DNA of 8,506 nt from Deltaproteobacteria bacterium (GTDB taxonomy: Bacteria; Myxococcota; XYA12-FULL-58-9; JAUUZB01). The position numbers were made by a program, and so were the translations under genes. Under the pieces are notes generated by a model. The model saw nothing but the letters and a program-made list of their open reading frames with translations. It ran no database searches and was not told where the DNA came from. Where the stretch lies: contig JAUUZB010000102.1 in assembly GCA_030590185.1 (NCBI GenBank), positions 1 through 8,506 of the forward strand, read 5' to 3'. Positions 1-6,054 of this stretch are shown one piece after another; within the stretch, counting starts at the first letter, position 1; each line of letters opens with the position of its first letter.

Positions 1-1
1 C

Positions 2-1132
2 GGTCGGTTTCAACCGGGCGCGCTCGGCGCGCTCTACTTCTCCACCGTCGCGGTGGTCGGCGGCCTGTCGGTGGCCCTGGCCCTCGCCATGCTCGCGCTG
101 CTGCACAGGCTCGGGGCAGACACCCGCGCGGCGGTGGCGATCACCCTCGCCTACGCGCTCGCTACGCCGGCCTTCCCCTACTCGACCCTCTTCTTTGGAC
201 ATCAGGCCGCGGCCGCCCTCACCTTCCTCGCCTTCACGATCCTGGCGATTCGACCCCGAGATCGCCGCTGGCAGGCGCTCGCCGGGCTGTGCATGGGTTT
301 CGGTTTCATCACCGACTACACCGGCGCCATCGGCATCGGCGCGACCCTCTTCTATGTGATCTGGCGAGGCCGGGCCGACGGTCCCCGGGCGTGGCTGCGC
401 GACCTGGTCTGGATCGGCGCCGGCGCACTCCTGCCGGTGATCCTCGGCGGAATCTACAACGCGCTCTGCTTTGGAGCGCCATGGCGAATCGGCTATGCCA
501 CCCTGGTGCCTTCACAGTTCTCGACCGGCATGAGCCGGGGGTTGTACGGGGTCACGGCACCGAATCCCGAGGCCTTCTGGGGGATCACCTTTGGCGGTAT
601 GCGCGGCCTCTTCCACCTGTTTCCCATCACCGGGTTGGCCCTGGTCGGGCTGGTGCGCGCCGCCTGGCGCAGCGCCTGGCGGGTGGAGGCGCGGGTCTGC
701 CTTTTTGTGGTGCTCGGCTTCCTCTGGCTCAACGGATCCTACGCCTTCTGGAACGGCGGCGCCTCCTTCGGCCCCCGCCACGTGCTCCCGATGGTGCCCT
801 TCTTGATGATCGGTCTGCTCGGCCTGCCGCGGCACCGAGCTTGGCTGGTGATCGCCATCCTTCTGGGTGCCCTGTCCTGGGTCACCACCGTGGCCGGCAC
901 CGCGGTCGGCGCCGATCTCCCGGAATACGGACACGCCATGTTCGACCACGTTTGGATCTGGATCGCCGACAATCAAATCCCGCACGAGCGCGGCGCCTAC
1001 AACCTCGGCATGGTCTTGGGCCTGACCGGAATCGCGAGCCTCGTCCCGTTGTTCCTCTTCTGGCTGGTCAGCCTGCCCGGCCTGTGGCGGGTAGCGCGCG
1101 CCGCAGGCGGTGAGGGAGATGCCCGTGCCTAG
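2..1132 (+). CDS. Polytopic membrane protein, probable GT-C/GT39-like glycosyltransferase, 5' truncated
   Basis: The reading frame is open from base 2 with no stop upstream of the GTG at 53, so the true start lies outside the window. The visible part is 376 codons ending at TAG 1130-1132. It is very hydrophobic, with roughly nine membrane segments. Conserved-looking stretches are F-F-G-H-Q near 191-205, a Y-N-A-x-x-F-G-x-P segment near 455-481, R-G-L-Y-G-V near 536-553, R-G-L-F near 602-613, and S-F-G-P-R-H-V-L-P at 764-790. From memory, this order of motifs matches a widespread uncharacterised family of bacterial membrane proteins often labelled phospholipid-carrier-dependent glycosyltransferases. 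The usual catalytic first loop would lie in the missing N-terminus, so activity cannot be judged. The gene overlaps the next one and is probably co-transcribed with it. The last residues are a short cytosolic-looking tail rich in Gly, Ala and Arg. Coding status is very likely; the substrate is unknown. Confidence 0.88.
   Translation, partial: GRFQPGALGALYFSTVAVVGGLSVALALAMLALLHRLGADTRAAVAITLAYALATPAFPYSTLFFGHQAAAALTFLAFTILAIRPRDRRWQALAGLCMGFGFITDYTGAIGIGATLFYVIWRGRADGPRAWLRDLVWIGAGALLPVILGGIYNALCFGAPWRIGYATLVPSQFSTGMSRGLYGVTAPNPEAFWGITFGGMRGLFHLFPITGLALVGLVRAAWRSAWRVEARVCLFVVLGFLWLNGSYAFWNGGASFGPRHVLPMVPFLMIGLLGLPRHRAWLVIAILLGALSWVTTVAGTAVGADLPEYGHAMFDHVWIWIADNQIPHERGAYNLGMVLGLTGIASLVPLFLFWLVSLPGLWRVARAAGGEGDARA
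1112..1118 (+). promoter_or_regulatory. Shine-Dalgarno sequence deciding the start of the TPR membrane protein
   Basis: GAGGGAG lies six bases before the GTG at 1125, inside the end of the preceding gene. The same motif directly abuts ATG 1119, which is too close for normal initiation, and GTG 1110 lies just upstream of it with no good site of its own. The spacing therefore favours GTG 1125. ATG 1158 is a further in-frame alternative but has no visible ribosome site. Confidence 0.5.
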
Positions 1133-2843
1133 ATCCCATCCCCGGCTCGACGAGTCGATGATCTTCGCTGTGCTGTCCTTGGTCGGTATCGTCATCGCGA
1201 CCCACGTCACCCTGGCCGACTTCGACTTCGTGACCGCTGACCGGGCGACCCTGGTCTACAACGGATTTGGCGCGCGGCTGGCGGATCTCTGGCCCCTGGT
1301 CAATGGCTCTGCGCTGGCCGGGGGAGTGCCCGACGCCTGGCATCCGTTGACGGTCCTCACCCGGATGATCGATCGCGCCGCCTTTGGCCTGTGGCCCACC
1401 GGCTACCACATCCACAACGTCATCTGGCACACCGCCGCGGTCCTGCTCGTCGCGGCCTGGGTCCGTCGGGCCTTTGGCAGCGATCGGCTCGCCTGGCTGG
1501 TCGCGGCCCTATTCGCTTGCTGGCCGAGTCACGCCGCTGCCACGGTCGTCATCGGCCACCGGGACGTGGTGATCGCCACCGTCGCCATCGCCGGCGCCTT
1601 GACCTTGCTGCTGCGCGGTGCCCGGGGACCCGCGGCGCTCGTGGTCGGTCTAGGCCTCCTGGCCCACGAGCTAACCCTGGCGATCTTTTTGCTCTGGCCG
1701 TTGGTGCGTTGGATGCGCGGCCAGTCTTTTTCAACGGCGTGGCGCGGAGCGGGCCGAGACTTGCTTTGGCTCACCGCTGGCCCGGCGGCGGCGCTCACCG
1801 TCCGGATCGCGTCGCTGCCCAATCTGTCCCTGCCGGCGATCCTCGATCGGGGCGGCTTCTTCGCCGTGGCCGGCGCTATGGCGCGCACGGTGCTGCTACA
1901 ACTCGGGCAACTGGTGGTGCCCGTCGGCCTGAGCGAGATCCATCCGGATCCGGCCCCAGGGTGGCCGGCCCACCTCGAGTGGCCAGTGTTGGCGCTCGGT
2001 CTAGCTGCGCTGGTGCTCGCGTCGCGTCGGGGCTGGGACCGCTTGCTGCTCGGCGGCGCGTGGTTCGCGCTGATCGGACTGGTGCCGGTGCTCGTGCCGT
2101 GGGCGCTGCCGCAGATCTGGGCGGATCACTTCCTGTACCTGCCGACCATGGGTGTCGCCCTCATCGGCGGGCGCCTGATCGATCGGTTCGCGTGGCCGAG
2201 CCGGGCCCGGTGGCCCATTGTCGGCCTGGCCGCCGCCGTCGTCGTCCTGCTCCATCAACAGACAGAGAATCTCTACCAGGACGACGTCACCATCTGGGCA
2301 CGCGCCGAGACCGTGGCGCCGAATGACGTGCGCACCCAGCGTGGATCGATCGCGCTCGCCCTGGGCGCCGGCAACGTCGACACCGCCGAGCGGATGACCA
2401 CCCGCGCTCTGGAACGTTTTCCAGAGGATCCGATCCTCCTCGCCGACGCCGCTGTGATCGCCTGCCTGCACGACGCGGAGCACCGCGCCCAGGAGTGGTT
2501 CAAGGCAGTGCCCCTCGAGCGCCACCCGGATCCCGCCCGGCTGCTGCTGCAGCGAGCCGGGTGCGCGCTGCGCCACCAACGCTTCAACCGCGCCATCGAG
2601 TCGGCCAGCGCAGCCCACGATCTCTCCCCTTGGATGCCAGACCCCCTTGCCGTCCGAGGGCTGGCCCACGAGGGCCTCCGACGAGACGCCGACGCCGAGC
2701 GCGACCTCCTCGCCGCTAGCCAACTCGCACCGCAACGCCGGGACATCTGGACCAACCTCGCAACCTTCTACGAGAAGCGCGGGTATCACGAGAAGGCAAA
2801 CGAGATCCGACGCTACACCGAGGCACTGGCTCCGGCGCAATAG
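1125..2843 (+). CDS. TMTC-like membrane glycosyltransferase with C-terminal TPR domain
   Basis: This 572-residue protein has two parts. Residues about 10-380 form a polytopic membrane region. Residues about 390-572 form a soluble helical region built of TPR-like repeats (for example the helices around 400-435, 475-535 and 540-570). Its membrane half resembles the TMTC/GT-C group that transfers sugars from a polyprenyl phosphate. Points of resemblance are W-H-P-L-T-x-L-T at 72-79, G-Y-H-I-H-N near 93-98, a G-H-R-D-V-V segment near 144-149 (family form G-R-x-[DE]-L-L), A-H-E near 180-182, and A-D-H-F-L-Y-L-P near 333-340. The first outer loop reads F-V-T-A-D-R where relatives commonly have an acidic pair, so one acidic residue seems replaced by Ala. 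The start at GTG 1125 is chosen for its ribosome site; a start at 1110 would add five residues. The gene overlaps its upstream neighbour by 8 bp. The family-level call is inference from remembered motifs; the acceptor, protein or glycan, is not known. Confidence 0.85.
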   Translation: MPRSHPRLDESMIFAVLSLVGIVIATHVTLADFDFVTADRATLVYNGFGARLADLWPLVNGSALAGGVPDAWHPLTVLTRMIDRAAFGLWPTGYHIHNVIWHTAAVLLVAAWVRRAFGSDRLAWLVAALFACWPSHAAATVVIGHRDVVIATVAIAGALTLLLRGARGPAALVVGLGLLAHELTLAIFLLWPLVRWMRGQSFSTAWRGAGRDLLWLTAGPAAALTVRIASLPNLSLPAILDRGGFFAVAGAMARTVLLQLGQLVVPVGLSEIHPDPAPGWPAHLEWPVLALGLAALVLASRRGWDRLLLGGAWFALIGLVPVLVPWALPQIWADHFLYLPTMGVALIGGRLIDRFAWPSRARWPIVGLAAAVVVLLHQQTENLYQDDVTIWARAETVAPNDVRTQRGSIALALGAGNVDTAERMTTRALERFPEDPILLADAAVIACLHDAEHRAQEWFKAVPLERHPDPARLLLQRAGCALRHQRFNRAIESASAAHDLSPWMPDPLAVRGLAHEGLRRDADAERDLLAASQLAPQRRDIWTNLATFYEKRGYHEKANEIRRYTEALAPAQ

Positions 2844-2862
2844 CCCGTGCTAGCGTTCAACC

Positions 2863-2979
2863 ATGGCGCGCACCCTGCTGATCGCCTCCGTGCTGCTGGG
2901 CATGCTGCTCTTCACCACCGCTACCTACACGGCCTGCTCGCCCCGCTTCGGCACACTGACCCCCGTTGAGTCTCCGTGA
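2863..2979 (+). CDS. 38-residue single-span membrane or lipoprotein-like microprotein
   Basis: ATG 2863 to TGA 2977-2979 encodes 38 residues: a basic start (M-A-R), a hydrophobic stretch of about 20 residues rich in Leu, then T-Y-T-A-C at 21-25 and a short polar tail of 13 residues. Codon third positions are G or C in 34 of 38 codons, matching the neighbouring genes. The frame fits the operon precisely: it begins 19 bases after the previous stop, and its TGA overlaps the GTG start of the next gene in the motif GTGA. This points to a translated leader or a small membrane partner. The Cys could be a lipidation site, but Tyr at the -3 position does not fit the usual lipobox, so a signal anchor is equally possible. 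No clear Shine-Dalgarno sequence precedes it. I do not recognise the protein, and it is short enough to be missed by standard gene calling. Confidence 0.55.
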   Translation: MARTLLIASVLLGMLLFTTATYTACSPRFGTLTPVESP

Positions 2980-4640
2980 CGCCACTGCCCGGTGCGAATG
3001 CCCTGCGGCCGGTGTGGCAGATCGCCGCACCGCTGGTGCTCGCTGCCCTCTTTGTGACGCTCGCCCTGGTGCAGGCCATTCCGAGCCAATCTGACGAGAA
3101 CATCTATCACCTGGCCGGTTGGACGATCGCCACCGGCGAGCTTCCCTACCGGGACTTCTTCTTTGCCCATCCACCGCTCCAGGCGATGGTGCTGGCCGCC
3201 ATCGCAGCGTTGGGGGGGTACAGCCTCTTGGCCTTCCGCGGTCTGTGTGCCCTGGCGGCGATCGCCAGCCTCGGCCTCGCGTTGCGCCTCTCGAGCCGAC
3301 CGGCGGGAGCCGGACCCGCGACCCTGGCGGTCGTCCTGTGCCTGCTCGACTACGGCTTCCTGCACCACAACGGCTATGGCCACGGGCTCGGCTTGGCGAC
3401 TGCCCTGCTGATGGCCGGTGCCGTGGGAACCCTGGGAGGTCGCCCGATCCTCGGTGGCCTGGCCTTGGCCGCGGCCCTGCTGACCCGCCTGGCGGTCGCG
3501 CCCGGTTTGCTATGTGTGCTCGGCGTCGCGGCCCTCACGGATCGCCGGCGGGCTGGTATCGCGAGCGCGACGGCGATGGGGGTTGTGGCCTTCGCCTTCA
3601 TCCTCCTGGCCGCCGCCTGGGGAGAGCGCTTTTGGGACCCGGTATTCTTCTACCACCTGGCCAAGCCAGGTCCGGCCAACCCCGGACCGAGCCTCATAGG
3701 AATGCTGATCCGCGAATCCTACGCGCTCACCCTCCTCGCCGGGTTGGGACTGCTCGCCCCCTGGCTGCGTTCGGCAACGCGCTCGGCGGCACGCTCGGCG
3801 GCACCCTCGGCGCCGCCTTCGACCGATCAAACACCCGAGCCGAGCTGGCGCCAGCTGTGGCGCGATGGCCTGGCCAACGCGGATCCCACCTGGTGGCTCG
3901 CGGTGAGCGCCCTGGCGGCCGAGGCGCTGCTCTTCTACGCCATGGCCACCGTCTTTCCCTACTACCTGACCCTAACCTACCCATTCCTTGCCCTGTTGGC
4001 CGCCCACGGGTTGGCCGCGATAGCAGCCTGGCTGCGCCATGCCCGCTCGAGCCCGGTCCTCTGGCGCTGGAGCCTGCTGGGGGTGGCGGGCCTGATCCTG
4101 CTGCTGACCCTGGTGCGCCCGGACTTCCCGGGCGCCGCGGCCCAACCCCGGCAACACCTCTGGCACGGTCACCGCCTGGGGCCGATCGGCGATCTGGCCC
4201 GGGCGATCTTCTTTGTCGAGGTCGAGGAGCCGGACCGCGCCTACCATCCGATCACGCGCTGGATCTGGAACAGCCAGCGCCACGCCTTTCCCGAGGCGAC
4301 CGCCATCGCCACCTGGATCAGAGACCACACCACCACGGACCAAACCCTGCTGGCCGACTCCATGCAGGCGCCCCTGTTGGCGGCGCAGTCGGGACGCCGG
4401 CTCGCCAACCAAGAGGTCGACCTCAACCCGCAGCGCTTCCGCGCGGGCTTTCCGCCCATGGCGGCCTTCCTCGAGCGGGCGCTCGCCAACGGTCTCACCT
4501 ACGTGGTGGTCTATCCGCACCCCGAGCGGGGCGACCTGTTCAGCTTCCCCGAGGTGCGCGCCCTACTGCGCGAACAATTCCGCCCCGAACAGCGGTTCGG
4601 CCCGTTCGTGGTTCACCGCCGGGTGGGGGTGAATCAGTAG
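2976..4640 (+). CDS. GT39/ArnT-like membrane glycosyltransferase
   Basis: This 554-residue multi-pass membrane protein has the layout of bacterial GT-C enzymes that move a sugar from a polyprenyl-phosphate donor onto an acceptor outside the inner membrane. After the first membrane segment (about 15-34) comes a loop with Asp40-Glu41, the position of the usual catalytic acid in this fold. It is followed by G-E-L-P-Y-R-D near 54-60 and H-P-P-L at 65-68, a hallmark of the family. Further spans run to about residue 380, including F-P-Y-Y-L-T-L-T-Y-P-F-L near 327-338. The last 170 residues form a soluble domain with T-D-Q-T-L-L-A-D and S-G-R-R-L-A-N segments near 454-478. An Arg/Ser/Ala repeat linker sits at about 265-280. 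The start is GTG 2976, four bases inside the preceding microgene, consistent with translational coupling; a weak GAG at 2968-2970 may serve as ribosome site. The stop overlaps the convergent lipoprotein gene. The donor and acceptor are unknown. Confidence 0.88.
   Translation: MTPLPGANALRPVWQIAAPLVLAALFVTLALVQAIPSQSDENIYHLAGWTIATGELPYRDFFFAHPPLQAMVLAAIAALGGYSLLAFRGLCALAAIASLGLALRLSSRPAGAGPATLAVVLCLLDYGFLHHNGYGHGLGLATALLMAGAVGTLGGRPILGGLALAAALLTRLAVAPGLLCVLGVAALTDRRRAGIASATAMGVVAFAFILLAAAWGERFWDPVFFYHLAKPGPANPGPSLIGMLIRESYALTLLAGLGLLAPWLRSATRSAARSAAPSAPPSTDQTPEPSWRQLWRDGLANADPTWWLAVSALAAEALLFYAMATVFPYYLTLTYPFLALLAAHGLAAIAAWLRHARSSPVLWRWSLLGVAGLILLLTLVRPDFPGAAAQPRQHLWHGHRLGPIGDLARAIFFVEVEEPDRAYHPITRWIWNSQRHAFPEATAIATWIRDHTTTDQTLLADSMQAPLLAAQSGRRLANQEVDLNPQRFRAGFPPMAAFLERALANGLTYVVVYPHPERGDLFSFPEVRALLREQFRPEQRFGPFVVHRRVGVNQ
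3767..3814 (+). repeat. Four tandem imperfect 12-bp repeats inside the GT39-like gene
   Basis: The four units are gcgttcggcaac, gcgctcggcggc, acgctcggcggc and accctcggcgcc. Because 12 is a multiple of three, they stay in frame and encode R-S-A-T, R-S-A-A, R-S-A-A and P-S-A-P, residues about 265-280. They lie in a hydrophilic loop between two membrane segments. Such a tract can gain or lose units without breaking the protein, so loop length may vary between strains. Confidence 0.75.
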
Positions 4641-5899
4641 ACGTAGAGCGACGTGCCGGGTGTGAACAGCTCAGCGAAGCGCGTCTCTTGGATCCCGAAC
4701 AACAAACCCAAGGCGCCCGGGCAGGTGCCGCTGCTGCCCATGCACTCGAGCGTCCCGGTACCGGGATCACAGCAGAAGTTGCCCGCTAGGCACTCACCAC
4801 CGTCGCCGTCTGGATAGGAGACGCAGCTCCCCGCGTCGCACGACGTACAGTCGCCCGTGCACTCGGGTCCCTCATCCACGGTGAGCGGAGAGCAGTTGTC
4901 GAGCAAACAGCGCGAACACTCGCCGCAATCCTCACCGTCGAGGTCGTCGTGGTTGCAGCCATCGACCTCGCCCGTACAGGTGTCCTGGGTGCAGGGGTTG
5001 GAGTCGTCGCAGCTGTAGGCGGTGCCGGTGCAAGCGCCGCCGAGACACGCGTCGGAGTGGGTGCAGGGATCACTATCGTCGCAGTCGGTGGCGGTGGCCG
5101 GCGAGCAGGTACCCGGGGTCGCGTCACAGGCGGAGCAGACATCGTCGCAGGCCAAATCGCAGCAAAAATCGTCCACACAATGGCCCGAGTTACAGTCGGC
5201 CGGGGCGGTGCAGTCCGCGCCGTTGGCCTTCAGGCAGGTGTCGGTGGCGCAGACGTGGCCCACTTCGCAGTCGCCGTCGTCGTCGCAGGCGCCGCCGGTG
5301 GAAGAGGCGGCCTGGCAGGTGTCGTCGACGCAGACGTTGATGCAGTCGATGTTGGAGACGCATGCCCCGCCGTTCGTACGCTTGCACTCGCTATCGATGC
5401 ACTGTTCGTCCCCGTCGCAGTCACCGTCGCCGGTGCAGGGATCCGGGTCCACACAGGCCGGGTCGTTGGTGCCGATACAGACGCCGCCACCATCACAACG
5501 ATCGTTGATGGTGCAGCCGTCGCCGTCGTCGCAGGGCGTATCCACGCTCTTGGCGATGTAGACGCAACTGCCGGCCGCGTCGCAGGCCACGTTCTCGGCG
5601 TACTCACACTGGGCCGCGTCGGTACAGTCGCCCGCGCCGGTGCACTCCGCCGAGCCGCCGGCCTCGCAGAAGCCGGTGGTCGTGTTGCAGTGCTCGGTGG
5701 CGCCGCAATCGCCATCTCCGGAACACAGGGTCTTGCACGTACCGCCGTCGCAGACCTCTGCGGTACCGGTGCAGTCACTGTCGTCCGTGCAATCGGCGCC
5801 GCCATCGGTGGACGGTGAGCTCGTGCCGCACGCACCGAGCGCGAGCGCCAAGGCTGGGGTAGCCAAGAGAACGAGAGAATATCTTACGATGGAACGCAT
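4634..5899 (-). CDS. Cysteine-rich repeat outer-membrane lipoprotein
   Basis: This 421-residue protein starts at ATG 5899, which is preceded by GGAGGG. A longer TTG start at 5935 would add 12 residues before the signal peptide and is less likely. Residues 1-23 are a typical lipoprotein signal with L-G-A-C as lipobox, so Cys24 should be lipidated; Gly at +2 suggests outer-membrane sorting by the Lol rule. The mature part has about 60 cysteines spaced every few residues in acidic Asp/Gly/Thr-rich modules of the form D-G-D-C-x(4-6)-C-x(4-7)-C. These look like the Dickkopf-like or myxobacterial Cys-rich repeats common in Myxococcota surface proteins. Two vicinal Cys-Cys pairs occur, in F-C-C-D contexts. 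The final 27 residues contain no Cys and end in L-Y-V-Y; there is no sorting tail of the MYXO-CTERM kind. A disulfide-stabilised surface or stalk protein is likely; no enzymatic motif is visible. Its 3' end overlaps the convergent glycosyltransferase gene. Confidence 0.9.
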   Translation of the reverse strand: MRSIVRYSLVLLATPALALALGACGTSSPSTDGGADCTDDSDCTGTAEVCDGGTCKTLCSGDGDCGATEHCNTTTGFCEAGGSAECTGAGDCTDAAQCEYAENVACDAAGSCVYIAKSVDTPCDDGDGCTINDRCDGGGVCIGTNDPACVDPDPCTGDGDCDGDEQCIDSECKRTNGGACVSNIDCINVCVDDTCQAASSTGGACDDDGDCEVGHVCATDTCLKANGADCTAPADCNSGHCVDDFCCDLACDDVCSACDATPGTCSPATATDCDDSDPCTHSDACLGGACTGTAYSCDDSNPCTQDTCTGEVDGCNHDDLDGEDCGECSRCLLDNCSPLTVDEGPECTGDCTSCDAGSCVSYPDGDGGECLAGNFCCDPGTGTLECMGSSGTCPGALGLLFGIQETRFAELFTPGTSLYVY

Positions 5900-5909
5900 G
5901 GGTGCGGGA

Positions 5910-5915
5910 CCCTCC
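5910..5915 (-). promoter_or_regulatory. Shine-Dalgarno sequence of the Cys-rich lipoprotein gene
   Basis: On the minus strand GGAGGG lies ten bases before ATG 5899. It is one of the strongest ribosome sites in the window. It supports the ATG at 5899 over the upstream in-frame TTG at 5935, which would place the site inside the coding region. Confidence 0.65.
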
Positions 5916-5938
5916 ACGGAGAACGGACCGGTCAATAA

Positions 5939-5947
5939 GTTATCACA
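5939..5947 (-). promoter_or_regulatory. Candidate extended -10 promoter of the lipoprotein gene
   Basis: Read on the minus strand, TGTGATAAC fits an extended -10 element: TG, one base, then GATAAC with four of six matches to TATAAT. It sits in the most AT-rich short stretch of the 155-bp gap. A start of transcription near 5932 would give a leader of about 33 bases containing the ribosome site. No good -35 box is found 17 bases upstream, which extended -10 promoters can tolerate. The sigma-factor preferences of this organism are unknown. Confidence 0.33.
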
Positions 5948-6054
5948 ATCAGCCGGATACGACTAGCGGGGACGACTATGGGTTCGCCCTGGGGCATGGG
6001 ACTGCGGAGGGAACGTGGGTATCTAGGCCCCTTTGTCCTATTTGAGATCCACGG

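Noticed and set aside
512..1210. A 232-codon minus-strand frame opposite the first membrane gene
   Set aside because: It is a low-complexity, Gln/Glu/His-rich shadow of hydrophobic codons on the plus strand.
2001..2840. A 279-codon minus-strand frame opposite the TPR region
   Set aside because: It has no ribosome site or recognisable domain, and lies fully inside the well-supported plus-strand gene.
3119..4789. A 556-codon plus-strand frame, slightly longer than the GT39-like gene it overlaps
   Set aside because: It is rich in Arg, Pro and Gly with no domain motif, and its third codon positions fall on the wrong phase. The 2976-4640 frame has clear membrane segments and GT39 motifs.
4949..5818. 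A 289-codon plus-strand frame rich in Gly, Ala and Val opposite the Cys-rich gene
   Set aside because: Its repetitive look follows from reading the complement of repeated Cys/Asp/Gly codons. The minus strand has a lipoprotein signal, ribosome site and Cys repeats.
4760..5830. Recurring short motifs such as gtcgtcgcag, considered as a CRISPR or DNA repeat array
   Set aside because: Spacing is irregular and units are short; they are explained by repeated Cys-Asp-Asp codons in the lipoprotein gene.
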